The notes under the pieces are model-generated. The model did not search any database, had not been told where the DNA came from, and saw only the letters and a program-made list of their open reading frames with translations. From Pirellulimonas nuda (GTDB taxonomy: Bacteria; Planctomycetota; Planctomycetia; Pirellulales; Lacipirellulaceae): DNA of 64,000 nucleotides. Made by a program: the position numbers and the translations under genes. Within the stretch, counting starts at the first letter, position 1. The number at the start of each line of letters is the position of its first letter. Below are positions 63,783 to 64,000 of the stretch, one piece after another. The stretch covers positions 4,526,001-4,590,000 of the forward strand of contig NZ_CP036291.1 in the NCBI RefSeq assembly GCF_007750855.1. Reading direction: 5' to 3'.

Positions 63783-64000
63783 CCCCCCGGCCCCTTCATC
63801 AGCGCGCGCTCCGCGACGGCAGTCGCACCGCAGCAGCGCCACCGCAGGCCCGGCGGCAAACCGCACCGCCTGTCTCTCTTTTTTCCCATTTTTCAGTACC
63901 AATCCCGCCCTCCGGCAGACTTACGTCTCTAGAGGCCGCGTACTAATGCGTGGGGCCTGCTTGTCGAAGACTTTTCCAGCCAAGCTATCTGTCGATGGAC

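Overview
The window looks like chromosomal DNA of a planctomycete, most likely the order Pirellulales (inference). Support: high-GC coding DNA, a DUF1559 pseudopilin-like gene with its small lipoprotein partner, a spondin-domain PEP-CTERM protein, a secreted sulfatase, an N-terminal LESLEDRRML box on a metalloprotease, genes matching the mannosylglucosylglycerate pathway known from Rhodopirellula, and many dispersed palindromic repeats between genes. No rRNA, tRNA or CRISPR array was seen.

Layout. 1-13132 (minus strand) is a type IV pilus / type II secretion assembly locus: five pilin-like or pilin-assembly proteins (the leftmost cut by the window edge), an inner-membrane PilC/GspF protein, two PilB/GspE-type ATPases and a PilT retraction ATPase. 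13394-19734 holds a secreted protein, then a divergent set made of a GT81 glucosyl-3-phosphoglycerate synthase, two GT4 glycosyltransferases and a HAD phosphatase: a candidate compatible-solute locus. 19992-29993 carries a HXXEE membrane protein, a sulfatase, a creatininase-family hydrolase, a DUF1254 protein, a lower-GC patch with an unrecognised cysteine-rich protein, a REP-associated tyrosine transposase in a perfect inverted repeat, a spondin PEP-CTERM protein and a Crp/Fnr regulator. 30105-34561 has a small zinc-finger membrane protein, an IS110 element with a candidate bridge-RNA region, and a GH13_18 phosphorylase that may degrade the glucosylglycerate made by the GpgS pathway.

34750-43409 is mixed: a DUF2513 protein, a ribbon-helix-helix-like protein, a Tat-exported sugar isomerase/epimerase, isocitrate dehydrogenase, a CsbD stress protein, a large surface metalloprotease, an internally deleted TspO remnant and a secreted unknown. 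43488-47149 is a LolCDE-like ABC exporter in line with branched-chain aminotransferase and a gamma-glutamylcyclotransferase-like gene. 47510-50426 is a tandem pair of divergent MurE-like and MurG-like proteins that have lost several signature residues. 50618-54588 has a secreted aldose epimerase and a DUF1559 gene split by an ISAs1 element with a 10-bp target duplication. 54747-63734 holds an FAD oxidoreductase of the phytoene-desaturase type, a DUF433/DUF5615 toxin-antitoxin pair, three envelope glycosylation genes (membrane glycosyltransferase, GT2, UPF0104 flippase-like), an AI-2E family transporter and a large secreted repeat protein.

The most unusual feature overall is how intergenic repeats have entered gene ends: the cleaved leaders of four successive pseudopilins carry different repeat elements, and repeats supply the last codons and stop of a GT2 and touch the end of the GH13 gene.
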